Assembly (NCBI GenBank): GCA_946885905.1
Contig: CAMPHL010000173.1
Coordinates: forward strand, 1 to 6,063
From: an uncultured Pseudomonadota bacterium
Lineage (GTDB): Bacteria > Pseudomonadota > Gammaproteobacteria > Burkholderiales > Usitatibacteraceae
DNA length: 6,063 bases
Direction of reading: 5' to 3'
A program made the position numbers and the translations under genes. This document shows, in pieces, positions 5,917 to 6,063 of the stretch. The notes below the pieces were generated by a model that had not been told where the DNA came from, searched no databases, and saw only the letters and a list, made by a program, of their open reading frames with translations. Positions within the stretch are counted from its first letter, which is position 1. Each line of letters starts with the position of its first letter.

Positions 5917-6063
5917 AGCTTCGTCCGGACGAAGATCGGCTCGGGAATGTGCCGGATGACGAGCATGATCCAGCGCCAGAACCACGGCGTGTAGACGATG
6001 CCCGCGCGTCGATCGACGGCGGCCACGATGTCGCGCGCGACGCGCGCGGGCGAGGCCCAGAGC
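5913..6063 (-). CDS. Short-chain dehydrogenase (SDR), C-terminal 49 residues only; gene enters from the right edge
   Basis: Reading the minus strand from position 6062, 49 codons run without a stop to a TGA at 5915-5913. The peptide begins LWASPARVARDIVAAVDRR and continues into an aromatic, hydrophobic tail with YTPWFWRWIM and IRHIPEPIF, ending VRTKL. A [TS]P..VA..I..A segment followed by a YTPW.WR.IM amphipathic tail is how I remember the C-terminus of SDR oxidoreductases found in lipid-linked sugar loci, including DprE2-like keto-reductases that act on decaprenyl-phospho-sugars with a DprE1-type oxidase. The Rossmann motif and the YxxxK catalytic pair lie outside the window, so neither the SDR call nor the DprE2 comparison can be verified here. 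The aromatic tail may contact the membrane. The stop overlaps the next gene's GTG start by 4 bases, so it belongs to the same operon. Confidence 0.66.
   Translation of the reverse strand, partial: LWASPARVARDIVAAVDRRAGIVYTPWFWRWIMLVIRHIPEPIFVRTKL

Larger units (their letters stand above)
1..6063 (-). other. Single operon with five consecutive 4-base gene overlaps
   Basis: The start and stop codons of all neighbours interlock: GTGA at 5913-5916, then ATGA at 4978-4981, 3638-3641, 3255-3258 and 2269-2272. There is no non-coding space for a promoter or terminator inside the window, so the genes must share one transcript started beyond position 6063. Such overlaps allow a terminating ribosome to restart on the next gene and keep protein ratios fixed. 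The run of SDR, epimerase, FAD enzyme, GtrA, flippase-like protein and acyltransferase/GT-C-like protein supports a shared job in making and exporting a modified lipid-linked sugar. The promoter, the operon ends and any polyprenyl-phosphate glycosyltransferase lie outside the window. Confidence 0.8.

Noticed and set aside
5917..5985. Alternative ATG start at 5985 for the epimerase
   Set aside because: It adds 23 residues without homology to the fold and overlaps the upstream gene by about 70 bases; the GTG at 5916 gives the same 4-base overlap style seen at every other junction.
4996..5994. Plus-strand frame of 332 codons
   Set aside because: It is antisense to the epimerase, which carries the full GxxGxxG and YxxxK set; the plus-strand product looks like random reverse-complement composition.
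6028..6052. CG-alternating run with palindromic character near the right edge
   Set aside because: It is explained by GC-rich codons for alanine and arginine in the SDR coding region and has no adjacent regulatory context.

Overview
The window reads as the inside of one tightly packed operon. All six recognisable genes lie on the minus strand, so transcription runs from position 6063 towards position 1. The DNA is strongly GC-rich with GC-biased third codon positions. The proteins suggest a Gram-negative, probably proteobacterial (perhaps betaproteobacterial) chromosome; that placement is inferred from composition and protein style only. No RNA gene, insertion sequence, CRISPR array, promoter or terminator is visible.

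In transcription order: (1) the last 49 codons of a short-chain dehydrogenase (5913-6063), which enters from beyond the right edge; (2) an NAD-dependent epimerase/dehydratase-like extended SDR (4978-5916); (3) a FAD-dependent oxidoreductase of the amine oxidase / protoporphyrinogen oxidase / UDP-galactopyranose-mutase-like fold (3638-4981); (4) a small four-helix GtrA-family membrane protein (3255-3641); (5) a flippase-like integral membrane protein of the LPG-synthase transmembrane (UPF0104/COG0392) family (2269-3258); (6) a very long membrane protein (2272 to beyond position 1, at least 757 residues). Its first ~375 residues are an OafA-type acyltransferase-3 domain. The rest is a second polytopic domain with WDDYD and HNEHR motifs, suggestive of a GT-C-like membrane glycosyltransferase. 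Gene 6 is the largest in the window and has no stop codon here. There is no stretch above 300 bases without a gene.

Every one of the five gene junctions is a 4-base start/stop overlap (one GTGA, four ATGA), which implies one mRNA with coupled translation. Two or three cytoplasmic redox/epimerase-type enzymes (SDR, extended SDR, FAD protein) would act on a sugar nucleotide or polyprenyl-linked sugar. GtrA and the flippase-like protein are candidates for moving or presenting the lipid-linked sugar across the inner membrane. The fused acyltransferase/GT-C-like protein could transfer and acylate the sugar on the outer face of that membrane. This is a plausible, possibly undescribed envelope-glycan decoration pathway. 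The substrate, the order of steps and the catalytic activity of the C-terminal domain are inference from family membership and gene order.
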